Origin: Nanobdellota archaeon
GTDB lineage: Archaea > Nanobdellota > Nanobdellia > Woesearchaeales > GW2011-AR9
Direction of reading: 5' to 3'
Assembly: GCA_018812355.1 (NCBI GenBank)
Contig: JAHJDQ010000204.1
Location: forward strand, 1-9,715
DNA: 9,715 nt
Position numbers and translations under genes: made by a program
The notes under the pieces: generated by a model
Database searches by the model: none
What the model saw: the letters and a program-made list of their open reading frames with translations, nothing else
Told to the model about the DNA's origin: nothing
Shown: in pieces, positions 1 through 6,004 of the stretch
Numbering within the stretch: position 1 is the first letter of the stretch
How the letters are laid out: each line of letters opens with the position of its first letter

Positions 1-12
1 ATTATTGAGTGA

Positions 13-58
13 GCGAAGCGAACGGCTTATAGTTGCTGTTGTACGAGTGCGTTAGCAC
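13..58. repeat. Pair of mini-hairpins in the left-edge non-coding stretch
   Basis: Positions 13-19 read GCGAAGC, a heptamer known to fold into an unusually stable GAA-loop DNA mini-hairpin. Positions 47-58 read GTGCGTTAGCAC, a 4-bp stem with a four-base loop. No gene or tRNA can be recognised in 1-107. The two elements lie just before the large stem-loop at 60-97 and may be part of an intergenic repeat, but only one copy is present in this window. Confidence 0.3.
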
Positions 59-59
59 C

Positions 60-106
60 AAAAGTTTAAGTTTCCTGACGGGGAACATTAAACTTTTGAG
101 TTTTTT
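60..106 (+). terminator. Intrinsic-terminator-like stem-loop with T run
   Basis: A perfect 10-bp stem (AAAAGTTTAA at 60-69 with TTAAACTTTT at 88-97) continues, after a 2x2 internal loop, into TTCC (72-75) pairing with GGAA (82-85) around a six-base loop. A run of six T follows at 101-106 on the plus strand, so it best fits termination of a rightward transcript entering from the left edge. It also lies directly beyond the stop codon of the leftward small ORF (108-347), so it could act in both directions. Confidence 0.55.
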
Positions 107-107
107 G

Positions 108-347
108 TTACCGTAAATATATGCTATTGCTGTAGTTTCCCAGAGTGAGTTGAAGAGTTAATAACTGCTTTAGCAGACAATAATTAAGGGCACTAATCGT
201 TTTATCATTTATCACTTTTAGTTTAGGCAAAAACAAGGTAATTTTAGTAGTAGTTGGGGGCTCTCTCTCGTTTAGAAGATTTATTGCTAATTCATATTCT
301 CTAGAGATCATGTCTTTAGCTAATTGAATCGTTATTTTTTGTTCCAT
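108..347 (-). CDS. Small hypothetical protein downstream of metG
   Basis: This encodes 79 residues that I do not recognise. Residues 1-28 look like an amphipathic helix rich in Glu, Lys and Leu. The middle has a PPTTTK stretch, and the C-terminal half is Leu-rich (LLKQLLTLQLTL) without being long enough for a clear membrane segment. There is one cysteine, no metal-binding motif and no signal peptide. It starts 23 bases after the metG stop on the same strand, so it would be co-transcribed with metG. No convincing Shine-Dalgarno precedes its ATG. It ends right before the stem-loop at 60-97, which suits the end of a transcription unit. A spurious ORF in AT-rich sequence remains possible. Confidence 0.4.
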   Translation of the reverse strand: MEQKITIQLAKDMISREYELAINLLNEREPPTTTKITLFLPKLKVINDKTISALNYCLLKQLLTLQLTLGNYSNSIYLR

Positions 348-370
348 CTCAAATAACAGTTTGTCTTTTG

Positions 371-1975
371 CTATTTTAATCTAAATTTTTCTACATCTTC
401 TTCTTCTAACTTCTTGAATAAAATTTCAGGTTTGTTAATCGTTTTTTCTCTTCTGTTAATTTTTAATTCTTTATTGTCAGTATTCAACAAGGTTTTCAAT
501 TTCTCAGATGAATTTGGAATTATTGGAGAAAACAACAATGATAATATTCTGCAAAGTTCATAGCAATATGCTAAAGCATCTTTGTTGTTTGTTTTCCAAG
601 GTTCTTTTTTGTTGAAATACTGATTTCCTAAATCTGATAGTTTAAGTATTTCCTGGAGCACTTCCCTCAAATCGCATTTTTCGTAACATTCCTCAATCTT
701 CTGGATTTTTTGGTTAATTTCTTTTTCAAGTTCTTCATCAACATTGGTGATGTCGGAGACTTTTCCGTCAAATTTGTTCCAGATGAAGTTCAATGTTCTG
801 TTTACAAAATTTCCGAAGTTCCCAATAAGTTCTTTATTGATTCTTTCTTGGAAATCTTCTACAGAAAAGTCGGTGTCTTTAGTTTCTGGAAGAATGTTTG
901 TTAAATAAAATCTCCAATAATCAAGAGGAATGTTGCTATTTTTTACTTGGTCAGAGAATACTCCTATTTTCTTACTTTTTGAAAACTTTTGTCCCTCAAA
1001 ATTAAGATATTGGTAGCCAACTACATTATAAGGTAAGACAAATTCTTTTTGTCCGATAATTTGTCCCGGCCAAAAGATGGTATGAAAAGGGATGTTGTCT
1101 TTTCCAAGAAAGTAGTATGTTTTTATATTTTTGTCTTTCCAGAGTTCAAGTGCTTCTTCTCCTAGTAATTCATAAGTTGCAGAAATGTATCCAATTACAT
1201 TATCAAACCAAACATAAAATACTTTATCTTTGTATTCTTCTAGAGGAACTTGAACTCCCCATTTTAAATCTCTTGTAATACATCTTTCTTGAATTCCCTG
1301 TTTTAACCATCCCTTTGCAAGATTTCTAACTTGTTGTCGGAGGTTTTTATTATTATCAATCCATTTTTCAATTTCTCCAGATATGCTTCTTAAATCCAAA
1401 AATAAATGTTTAATATCTCTAAATTCTACATCTTTTGATTTACAGACAGAACAATGAGCATCAATTAGTTCTATCGGATCAATTAAAGTTGCGCATTTTT
1501 CACATTGATCTCCGTTTGCTTGTTCATAACTGCAATGAGGACAAGTTCCAGTAATGTATCTGTCTGCTAATCCTCTTTGACATTTTAAGCAGAATGGAAT
1601 TTTGATAGTTTTTTCTGTAATAAATCCATTTTTGTAAAGTTTAAGAAAAAAGTCTTTGACTAATTCATGATGGATTTTTCTCGAAGTTCTGGAGAAATTG
1701 TTATAACTAATCTTAAACCAATCGTAAATATCTTTATGCTTTTGATATAGTTCAGTACATAATTTTTCAGGCGTTTTATTCTGTAATTGAGCAGCAAACT
1801 CTATTGCTGTGCCATGCTCATCTGTACCTCCGACGAAAATGGTTCTGTAATTCTTTAATCTGCAAAATCTTGCAAATATGTCTGCCGGAAGATGGCTACC
1901 AATAATATTACCCAAATGAGGGATATTATTTACAAATGGAAGTGCTGCCGTTATTATTCTTGTTTCGTTTTTCAT
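371..1975 (-). CDS. metG: Methionyl-tRNA synthetase
   Basis: This cytoplasmic class I synthetase charges tRNA-Met with methionine using ATP. The 534-residue protein has the Rossmann-fold signature PHLGN (HIGH motif, His20-Asn23) and KFSKSKK (KMSKS loop, 330-336). The connecting domain has four CxxC pairs (Cys129/132, 145/148, 158/161, 175/178), consistent with two zinc knuckles as in archaeal and E. coli-type enzymes. VGGTDEHG (48-55) and GKDNIPFHTIFWP (291-303) are typical catalytic-core blocks. A helical anticodon-binding domain follows from about residue 375 (GNFGNFVNRTLNF) and includes KKEPWK. The protein lacks the C-terminal EMAP/Trbp111-type dimerisation domain found in some family members. 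The start is supported by AGGAGG 8 bases upstream. It is divergent from the radical SAM operon and probably unrelated to it. Confidence 0.97.
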   Translation of the reverse strand: MKNETRIITAALPFVNNIPHLGNIIGSHLPADIFARFCRLKNYRTIFVGGTDEHGTAIEFAAQLQNKTPEKLCTELYQKHKDIYDWFKISYNNFSRTSRKIHHELVKDFFLKLYKNGFITEKTIKIPFCLKCQRGLADRYITGTCPHCSYEQANGDQCEKCATLIDPIELIDAHCSVCKSKDVEFRDIKHLFLDLRSISGEIEKWIDNNKNLRQQVRNLAKGWLKQGIQERCITRDLKWGVQVPLEEYKDKVFYVWFDNVIGYISATYELLGEEALELWKDKNIKTYYFLGKDNIPFHTIFWPGQIIGQKEFVLPYNVVGYQYLNFEGQKFSKSKKIGVFSDQVKNSNIPLDYWRFYLTNILPETKDTDFSVEDFQERINKELIGNFGNFVNRTLNFIWNKFDGKVSDITNVDEELEKEINQKIQKIEECYEKCDLREVLQEILKLSDLGNQYFNKKEPWKTNNKDALAYCYELCRILSLLFSPIIPNSSEKLKTLLNTDNKELKINRREKTINKPEILFKKLEEEDVEKFRLK

Positions 1976-1983
1976 TTTTAATT

Positions 1984-1989
1984 CCTCCT
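1984..1989 (-). promoter_or_regulatory. Strong Shine-Dalgarno of metG
   Basis: AGGAGG on the minus strand sits 8 bases upstream of the metG ATG at 1975. It fixes the start and implies that the transcript begins well upstream. The TATA-like CTTATAAAA at 1995-2003 is therefore too close to be the main promoter. Confidence 0.8.
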
Positions 1990-2023
1990 AATTTTTTTAT
2001 AAGCAGTTTTAATCAATAATGTT

Positions 2024-2093
2024 CATCACAAGAGAAACCAACTTCATAAATTTTTAGGAAGAGAAAAGACAATGTGATGCGTTTAAAGCATCA
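2024..2093 (-). promoter_or_regulatory. Candidate alternative-hairpin attenuator in the metG leader
   Basis: Read on the minus strand there are three arms. Arm 1 is TGATGC (2088-2093), which spans the tandem Met codons of the mini-ORF at 2083-2172. Arm 2 is GCATCACA (2073-2080). Arm 3 is TGTGATG (2024-2030). Arms 1 and 2 form a 6-bp stem with a 7-base loop, followed by a pyrimidine/T-rich stretch (about 2055-2074). Arms 2 and 3 form a competing 7-bp stem with a 42-base loop. The two structures share bases and exclude each other, as in leader-peptide attenuation. The stems are short and could arise by chance in AT-rich DNA, and this mechanism is not established in archaea. Confidence 0.25.
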
Positions 2094-2172
2094 TACCCAT
2101 AACTACTAAAGTCAAAGATTCAGTTCCATTAATAATATTTTTTGGACCCATATTTGATAATTTGTTAGCCAT
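2083..2172 (-). CDS. Possible Met-rich leader mini-ORF upstream of metG
   Basis: This encodes 29 codons starting ATG GCT AAC and ending in a Met-Gly-Met-Met-Leu-stop cluster. Met occupies positions 1, 8, 25, 27 and 28, an unusually high share, and the peptide lies on the metG strand 107 bases upstream of the metG start. A BRE/TATA-like element at 2174-2190 would place the transcription start about 25 bases downstream, near 2152. A leaderless transcript could then begin translation at Met8 (2151), giving 22 residues. There is no Shine-Dalgarno at either start. It may be a regulatory leader peptide for methionyl-tRNA supply, a small protein with a hydrophobic tail (LTLVVMGMML), or simply a chance ORF. 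Confidence 0.3.
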   Translation of the reverse strand: MANKLSNMGPKNIINGTESLTLVVMGMML

Positions 2173-2173
2173 A

Positions 2174-2190
2174 ATATTTAAATCTTTCGG
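2174..2190 (-). promoter_or_regulatory. Archaeal BRE/TATA promoter candidate for the metG unit
   Basis: The minus strand reads a purine-rich BRE-like CCGAAAGA (2183-2190) followed immediately by TTTAAATAT (2174-2182), close to the archaeal BRE plus TTTAWATA arrangement. Transcription would start near 2152. That would give metG a leader of roughly 175 bases containing the mini-ORF and the alternative hairpins. Confidence 0.5.
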
Positions 2191-2211
2191 AGAGGAGTTA
2201 TTACTCTTTAA

Positions 2212-2227
2212 TAGAAACTTTTATAAA
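2212..2227 (+). promoter_or_regulatory. Archaeal BRE/TATA promoter of the rightward operon
   Basis: TTTTATAAA (2219-2227) is preceded by the A/G-rich TAGAAAC (2212-2218), matching the archaeal BRE-TATA pattern. With a start about 25 bases past the box centre, the transcript would begin near 2248. That leaves a leader of about 14 bases before the ATG at 2262, with no Shine-Dalgarno. This is the best candidate promoter for the whole rightward gene set. Confidence 0.6.
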
Positions 2228-2261
2228 CCCGTGCGTTAATGTCTTATACTGGCCCATAAAA

Positions 2262-2915
2262 ATGAACCTTGAAGCTGCAATATTTGATTTGGATGGTGTG
2301 ATTGTAGATTCAGAACCGCTGTATCATAGAGCATGTAAAGAGTTTTTTCGCCGATTTGGTATTGATATTACAAAAGAAGAATTTATTAGACAATGGATGG
2401 TAGAAAGCACTGCTTCTGAGGGAGTTATTAATTCATTCAGAATTGATTATGATCCTAATAAAGCTAAAAGAGAAATAAAAGAATTATACCAACATTATTT
2501 TTCTACAGAATTAATTCTGGTTTCAGGAGCAGAAAAACTAATAAAAGAATTACATAGTAATATGAAACTGGGAGTGGTTTCTAGTAGCTTAAAGAATGAT
2601 ATAAATTTCATTCTAACAACATTTGGATTAACTGATTTATTTGACTGTGTAGTTTCTCGCGAAGATATTAAGTATCCAAAACCTAATCCTCAACCATATA
2701 CTTTTGCATCAAACCAGTTAGGTTGCAACCAAGGGGGGATAGTTGTAATCGAAGATGCTGAACGAGGAGTTATTGCGGCTAAAGATGCAGGAATGAAATG
2801 TATTGCAGTTCCGAATGAGTATACAAAAAACATGGATTTCTCAAGGGCTGATTTAATCGTCTCTGGCCTCGAGGAGATTAATCTTAAAACATTAGAAGGG
2901 CTTTATAGTCAATAA
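2262..2915 (+). CDS. HAD-superfamily hydrolase, beta-phosphoglucomutase-like
   Basis: This is a soluble 217-residue HAD phosphohydrolase or sugar-phosphate mutase. Motif I is FDLDGV, with nucleophile Asp9 and acid/base Asp11. Motif II is VVSSS (Ser107). Motif III is the KYPKPNP segment (Lys140). Motif IV is VIEDAERGV, with Glu164 and Asp165 binding Mg2+. The helical cap between about residues 16 and 85 is the type seen in beta-phosphoglucomutase, phosphoglycolate phosphatase and riboflavin-related phosphatases, and length is normal for that group. The substrate cannot be read from the sequence. It is the first gene behind the TATA box at 2219 and is 32 bases upstream of the next gene. Its neighbourhood (nucleoside phosphorylase-fold protein, PfkB-like kinase) makes a sugar-phosphate substrate plausible by inference. 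Confidence 0.9.
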   Translation: MNLEAAIFDLDGVIVDSEPLYHRACKEFFRRFGIDITKEEFIRQWMVESTASEGVINSFRIDYDPNKAKREIKELYQHYFSTELILVSGAEKLIKELHSNMKLGVVSSSLKNDINFILTTFGLTDLFDCVVSREDIKYPKPNPQPYTFASNQLGCNQGGIVVIEDAERGVIAAKDAGMKCIAVPNEYTKNMDFSRADLIVSGLEEINLKTLEGLYSQ

Positions 2916-2947
2916 TCAATTAACTAAGGTGAACTTTAAAATTAAAG

Positions 2948-3349
2948 ATGGTATTTACTTACGGAAATGTGTTATATAATGAACTAAAAATTCGTGGCTT
3001 TATTAGAGATTTTTCTGTTAAAGGACCCCCTATCAAAAATGTTCGATTATTAGATGATATTTTAAGCGAGATGAATATAACTAAATGTACAATTAGAGAT
3101 GTTGAGAGGAATTATTCAGGTACAATTCTTCATCTAGAATATTTGTTACAATCTCAACATGATATCAATTTTTGTGTTTGTGATTTTTTTAAGATATGGA
3201 AAAACAAACAAGGATGGCAATATGGATGCTGGTTTGATAAAGGCAAAAATAGAAGAATTCAAGTTTACTGCTATGGTTCATTGTCTAAATGTGAACGTGC
3301 AGAAGAATATGAATCAAAGATAGGTGAATTACAAAATGGAAAAAAATGA
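2948..3349 (+). CDS. Unrecognised Cys- and aromatic-rich 133-residue protein
   Basis: I do not recognise this protein. It has an N-terminal half of mixed alpha/beta character (YNELKIRGFIRDFSVKG, then LLDDILSEMNI). The C-terminal half is rich in Trp, Tyr, Phe and Cys (Cys76, 78, 94, 108, 115), including FCVCDFFKIW, WQYGCWFDKG and VYCYGSLSKCE. It has no signal peptide or membrane segment, and ends in a charged helix. AGGTGA at 2927-2932 precedes the ATG at a rather long spacing of 15 bases. Its 3' end overlaps the first radical SAM gene by 14 bases, and the Shine-Dalgarno of that gene lies inside it, so the two are probably translationally coupled. It could be a partner, a small enzyme or a substrate of the radical SAM enzymes; I cannot tell which. 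Confidence 0.75.
   Translation: MVFTYGNVLYNELKIRGFIRDFSVKGPPIKNVRLLDDILSEMNITKCTIRDVERNYSGTILHLEYLLQSQHDINFCVCDFFKIWKNKQGWQYGCWFDKGKNRRIQVYCYGSLSKCERAEEYESKIGELQNGKK
3322..3327 (+). promoter_or_regulatory. Shine-Dalgarno that decides the first radical SAM start
   Basis: AGGTGA lies 8 bases upstream of the ATG at 3336. An in-frame GTG at 3324 falls inside this AGGTGA, so it cannot also be the start served by it. The ATG is therefore preferred. Confidence 0.75.
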
Positions 3350-4352
3350 AACGTGTTTGTTTGAACTTGTAGAAGATGTAAGGATTACGTGGGAGATTAC
3401 AGATGGTTGTAATTATAAGTGTAAGCACTGTTGTACTGATGCTAAGGAAAAGGCAGGAAATGATCTCTCAACAGAAGATGCCCTTAGAGTAATTGACGAG
3501 ATGGATGATGTCGGAGTGGGGGCAATTTATTTTAGTGGGGGTGAACCGCTGACCAGAAAAGATTTGTTTCAAATACTTTCTCATGCATCATCAAAGAGAA
3601 GTATACGACGCTTAAATCTTGCTACTAATGGTAGTCTAATTACTGAAGAGAATGCAAGAAATCTTGCCTCAGTTGGTCTTGAATCTGTACTTGTCAGTCT
3701 TGATAGTCATAATGCCAAAGTACATAACCATTTTCGTAGAATTGACTCCGCTTTTGATAATTCCATCAGAGGAGTTGATATCTTGACTAAGAATGGTGTA
3801 AATGTCAGAGTGGGGACTGTCATTTGGAATGGAAATATTGATTATCTAGAGGATATTGCAAAATTTGCAGTAGGACTTGGTGCTTATCAGGTATTCTTTA
3901 ATTGGTTAGTAAAGATTGGAAGAAGTGTATATAACCCAGAAATCATTCCTACTGAAGATCAATATATGGATATCGCTAAAAAGATTGGAGAAATTGAAGA
4001 GAAGTATGCTGGGAAGATTAAAGTAGGATATCATAGATTTAAAGAGATTCATCCCGATTTCCCTGATTGTCTTGGCGGACAGAAGGTATATCATATAACC
4101 TCAGAAGGTTATGTGGGGCCCTGCTCTTGGATTGTGAAGTCTGACCCTAGCTTTGTAACTAGCATGACGCTAAAGGAAGCTAGTCTCAAAGAGCTAATGA
4201 GAAATCCAAAGATCCAGAAATTCAAGGATATGGTGCAAGAAAGATCAGAAGTCTTTGGACATGGCTGTCCAGCCATGTGTATCTCAGAGAATGGGACTTA
4301 CTTTTCCTATGACCCACTTCACTATTTGGAGGGTAAATTTGTCAAGAGATAA
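3336..4352 (+). CDS. Radical SAM enzyme with SPASM/twitch-like C-terminus
   Basis: From the ATG at 3336 this protein has 338 residues. The [4Fe-4S]/SAM motif is CNYKCKHC (Cys25, 29, 32, with an extra Cys33). FSGGEP (67-71) is the SAM-binding GGE motif, LATNGS (95-100) and VSLDS (120-124) are further barrel strands. The C-terminal part has Cys245 in DCLGGQ, a strand pair ending in GYVGPC (Cys263) and a final GHGCPAMC (Cys311, 315). This layout resembles a SPASM/twitch auxiliary-cluster domain as in PqqE-like enzymes, but with few cysteines, so probably one auxiliary cluster. It generates the 5'-deoxyadenosyl radical in the cytoplasm; its substrate is unknown. The gene overlaps both neighbours by 14 bases. 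Confidence 0.88.
   Translation: MEKNETCLFELVEDVRITWEITDGCNYKCKHCCTDAKEKAGNDLSTEDALRVIDEMDDVGVGAIYFSGGEPLTRKDLFQILSHASSKRSIRRLNLATNGSLITEENARNLASVGLESVLVSLDSHNAKVHNHFRRIDSAFDNSIRGVDILTKNGVNVRVGTVIWNGNIDYLEDIAKFAVGLGAYQVFFNWLVKIGRSVYNPEIIPTEDQYMDIAKKIGEIEEKYAGKIKVGYHRFKEIHPDFPDCLGGQKVYHITSEGYVGPCSWIVKSDPSFVTSMTLKEASLKELMRNPKIQKFKDMVQERSEVFGHGCPAMCISENGTYFSYDPLHYLEGKFVKR
4328..4333 (+). promoter_or_regulatory. Shine-Dalgarno supporting a TTG start
   Basis: GGAGGG ends 5 bases before an in-frame TTG at 4339, inside the 3' end of the first radical SAM gene. It is the only good ribosome site near the beginning of the next gene, and it favours the TTG over an upstream in-frame ATG at 4255 that would overlap the neighbour by 98 bases. 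Confidence 0.6.
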
Positions 4353-4992
4353 TCTGATACGAAGAACTTTATTTGGGAGAGAAACATTATCAGATATAGT
4401 AATCTTAACTCCAATTACCGATATATACAATAATTTATTCCAAAGTCATGAGTTAGTACGTCAAACGAAAGGATGGTGGTACTCAAAAGATTTCCGGGCT
4501 GAGAACAGGTTAATCTCTTTTGTAAAAACACCCCAAAGCTATCCAATAGTTGATGCTGTCCGGGCTCTTGATTCTCCTGAAAAAGTCTTCTTTGTTGGTT
4601 ATGCGGGTGGTAACTCAAATAAAGTTGAAGTAGGAGAAGTGATGTGTCCTCAAGAAGCAGTATCAGATACTTATATTGCCAGAATGACAAATCAGGCTTG
4701 TATAAATTACAATATCAATCATGGAAGAATACTATTAGTTCATAACTTACTTGGTCAAGATGATTCTCTTATTGAGAGGATGAAAAAAGAACACATTCAT
4801 GCCGTAGATATGGAAACTTATATAGTTTATTCAGAGTGCAACAGAAGAGGTATTGATGTGGCTTCATTTTTGGTAATTACCGACCTAATCGATACTAAAC
4901 CTTTTTACATGATTGGTCCCGAGGAATACACTCTTGTTAGAAGAAGTTATGAAGGAATAAAAAACATGATTTGTGGTGCTATCAATGATTAA
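4339..4992 (+). CDS. Nucleoside phosphorylase/nucleosidase-fold protein (PNP/UDP/MTAN superfamily)
   Basis: This is a 217-residue protein if started at the TTG at 4339. The pattern matches the PNP_UDP_1 fold. SDIVILTPITD (18-28) is the first strand. VFFVGYAGGNSNKVEVGEV (83-101) corresponds to the GxAGGL..LxVGD block of MTA/SAH nucleosidases. VDMETYIVYSECNRRG (156-171) is the ribose-binding MExxA-like segment with Glu159, and VITDLID (179-185) carries the aspartate (Asp182) that protonates the purine in MTAN/PNP. A typical PNP phosphate loop is not obvious, so hydrolase and phosphorylase activities cannot be separated. The protein could cleave a nucleoside made by the operon, or 5'-deoxyadenosine/MTA/SAH released by the radical SAM enzymes. 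It overlaps the gene before by 14 bases and the gene after by 8. Confidence 0.8.
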   Translation: MSRDNLIRRTLFGRETLSDIVILTPITDIYNNLFQSHELVRQTKGWWYSKDFRAENRLISFVKTPQSYPIVDAVRALDSPEKVFFVGYAGGNSNKVEVGEVMCPQEAVSDTYIARMTNQACINYNINHGRILLVHNLLGQDDSLIERMKKEHIHAVDMETYIVYSECNRRGIDVASFLVITDLIDTKPFYMIGPEEYTLVRRSYEGIKNMICGAIND

Positions 4993-6004
4993 ATTAGGTT
5001 CTTCACAAAGATTTGGATTAATGACTCTGGCACTTACAGAGGCACAAAAAACTTTATCTGAGTATGGAATTTTGCTGGATAGATTTACTAGAACATTAGA
5101 AAGGGAAGGCTTTATAGAGAAGATTATCGCGAGATTAAGCAATTATAATTATGAAGATTTATCACCTCAAGGAACTTTAGATGCACTTTTATCCCAAAAA
5201 GAAAAATATGTATCTGGCTTCGGCGAATTAGTAAGTGTGTATACGTTATCTGAGGCAGAAGAACTATCAGTAGCAACCAGAGGTAATTTGAAGTATGTTT
5301 CCAACACTGATCCCCCTATAACCCTCGGACATACAGAGTGTATTGAAGAAATACCTATCCCCCATTTTAATGGTAGAATTATGATAAAGCCCAACCTCGT
5401 GTCAACTTACGATTACCCGGAAACTACTGATAAGGAATTTCTGAAATATGTAGTAAAATTTATTCGAGAAGATAATCCTGAGGGGGAAATTGTTATTGCT
5501 GATGGACCTTCTTTGTTCTTTAATAGTGATTTAGTCTTCCAAGACAGCAGATTAAGAGAGATTGCTGAAAGGTACAATGCAACTTTACTTAATCTAAACA
5601 AGTCGCGTTTTGTTAGGTATGGTGATCAGAAAGATTGTGATAATAATAAGAATGATTTATTTGTTCCTGAAGATATCTTTGAAATTGATTTCCTGCTCAA
5701 TGTTGCGAATCTTAAAGAACATAATTCTACCAGATTTTCAGGAGCAGTTAAAAATCATTTTGCTTTAATTGCCCCATTTCAGAGATTAAGGTTTCATAGG
5801 CAGAATATTGTACCAACGGCTGTAAATGTAGTATATAGTAGATTAAGTGCAAATTTTACTATACTTGATGCCAGACAAGTAATGCTGGGAGCACAGCAGA
5901 AGTTATATGGAGGTTATCCCACTAAAGGAGTGGGAATTTTTTATGGAACTGACTGTAATAAGATTGATGTTGTTGCTTTGGAAAGAATGAGGCATGGGCT
6001 ATGA
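4985..6004 (+). CDS. DUF362-family protein with N-terminal extension
   Basis: This protein has 339 residues from the ATG at 4985, with GGTG 6 bases upstream; in-frame GTGs at 4973 and 4976 are less likely starts. The DUF362 core runs from about residue 130: IMIKPNLVS (132-140), PETTDKEF, IVIADGPS (169-176), a strand-helix EIDFLLNVANLKEHN (233-247), FSGAVKNHFALIAP (251-264), ILDARQVM (293-300) and GVGIFYGTDCNKIDVVALERM. About 130 residues precede this core, largely helical (residues 10-55), with no motif I recognise. The C-terminus stops soon after the usual D-x-VA helix. There is no ferredoxin CxxCxxC segment, unlike some DUF362 proteins. Reactions of the family are poorly known. The stop overlaps the next start as ATGA, indicating coupled translation with radical SAM enzyme 2. 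Confidence 0.85.
   Translation: MIKLGSSQRFGLMTLALTEAQKTLSEYGILLDRFTRTLEREGFIEKIIARLSNYNYEDLSPQGTLDALLSQKEKYVSGFGELVSVYTLSEAEELSVATRGNLKYVSNTDPPITLGHTECIEEIPIPHFNGRIMIKPNLVSTYDYPETTDKEFLKYVVKFIREDNPEGEIVIADGPSLFFNSDLVFQDSRLREIAERYNATLLNLNKSRFVRYGDQKDCDNNKNDLFVPEDIFEIDFLLNVANLKEHNSTRFSGAVKNHFALIAPFQRLRFHRQNIVPTAVNVVYSRLSANFTILDARQVMLGAQQKLYGGYPTKGVGIFYGTDCNKIDVVALERMRHGL

Noticed and set aside
31..60. Sequence ending in CACCA that hints at a tRNA 3' end
   Set aside because: No T-loop (GTTCRA), anticodon arm or 7-bp acceptor stem can be found in 1-60.
710..904. 64-residue plus-strand ORF antisense to metG
   Set aside because: It lies wholly within the well-supported metG gene on the other strand, and its Phe/Val-rich product looks like a reverse-strand shadow.
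1995..2003. TATA-like CTTATAAAA on the minus strand just upstream of metG
   Set aside because: A start about 25 bases downstream would fall at the ATG itself and would leave the strong AGGAGG site outside the transcript.
3324..3335. GTG start four codons upstream for the first radical SAM gene
   Set aside because: The GTG is part of the AGGTGA ribosome site that serves the ATG at 3336.
4255..4338. Upstream ATG start for the nucleosidase-fold gene
   Set aside because: It would add 28 residues read out of frame across the conserved Cys-rich end of the first radical SAM gene, and no ribosome site supports it. GGAGGG plus TTG at 4339 fits better and gives the usual family N-terminus.
4415..4690. 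91-residue minus-strand ORF, and similar antisense ORFs at 3906-4094, 4885-5142, 5167-5394, 5413-5601, 6800-6991 and 8553-8831
   Set aside because: All are antisense to genes with clear family motifs, have no ribosome sites that stand out and encode unrecognisable low-quality sequences.
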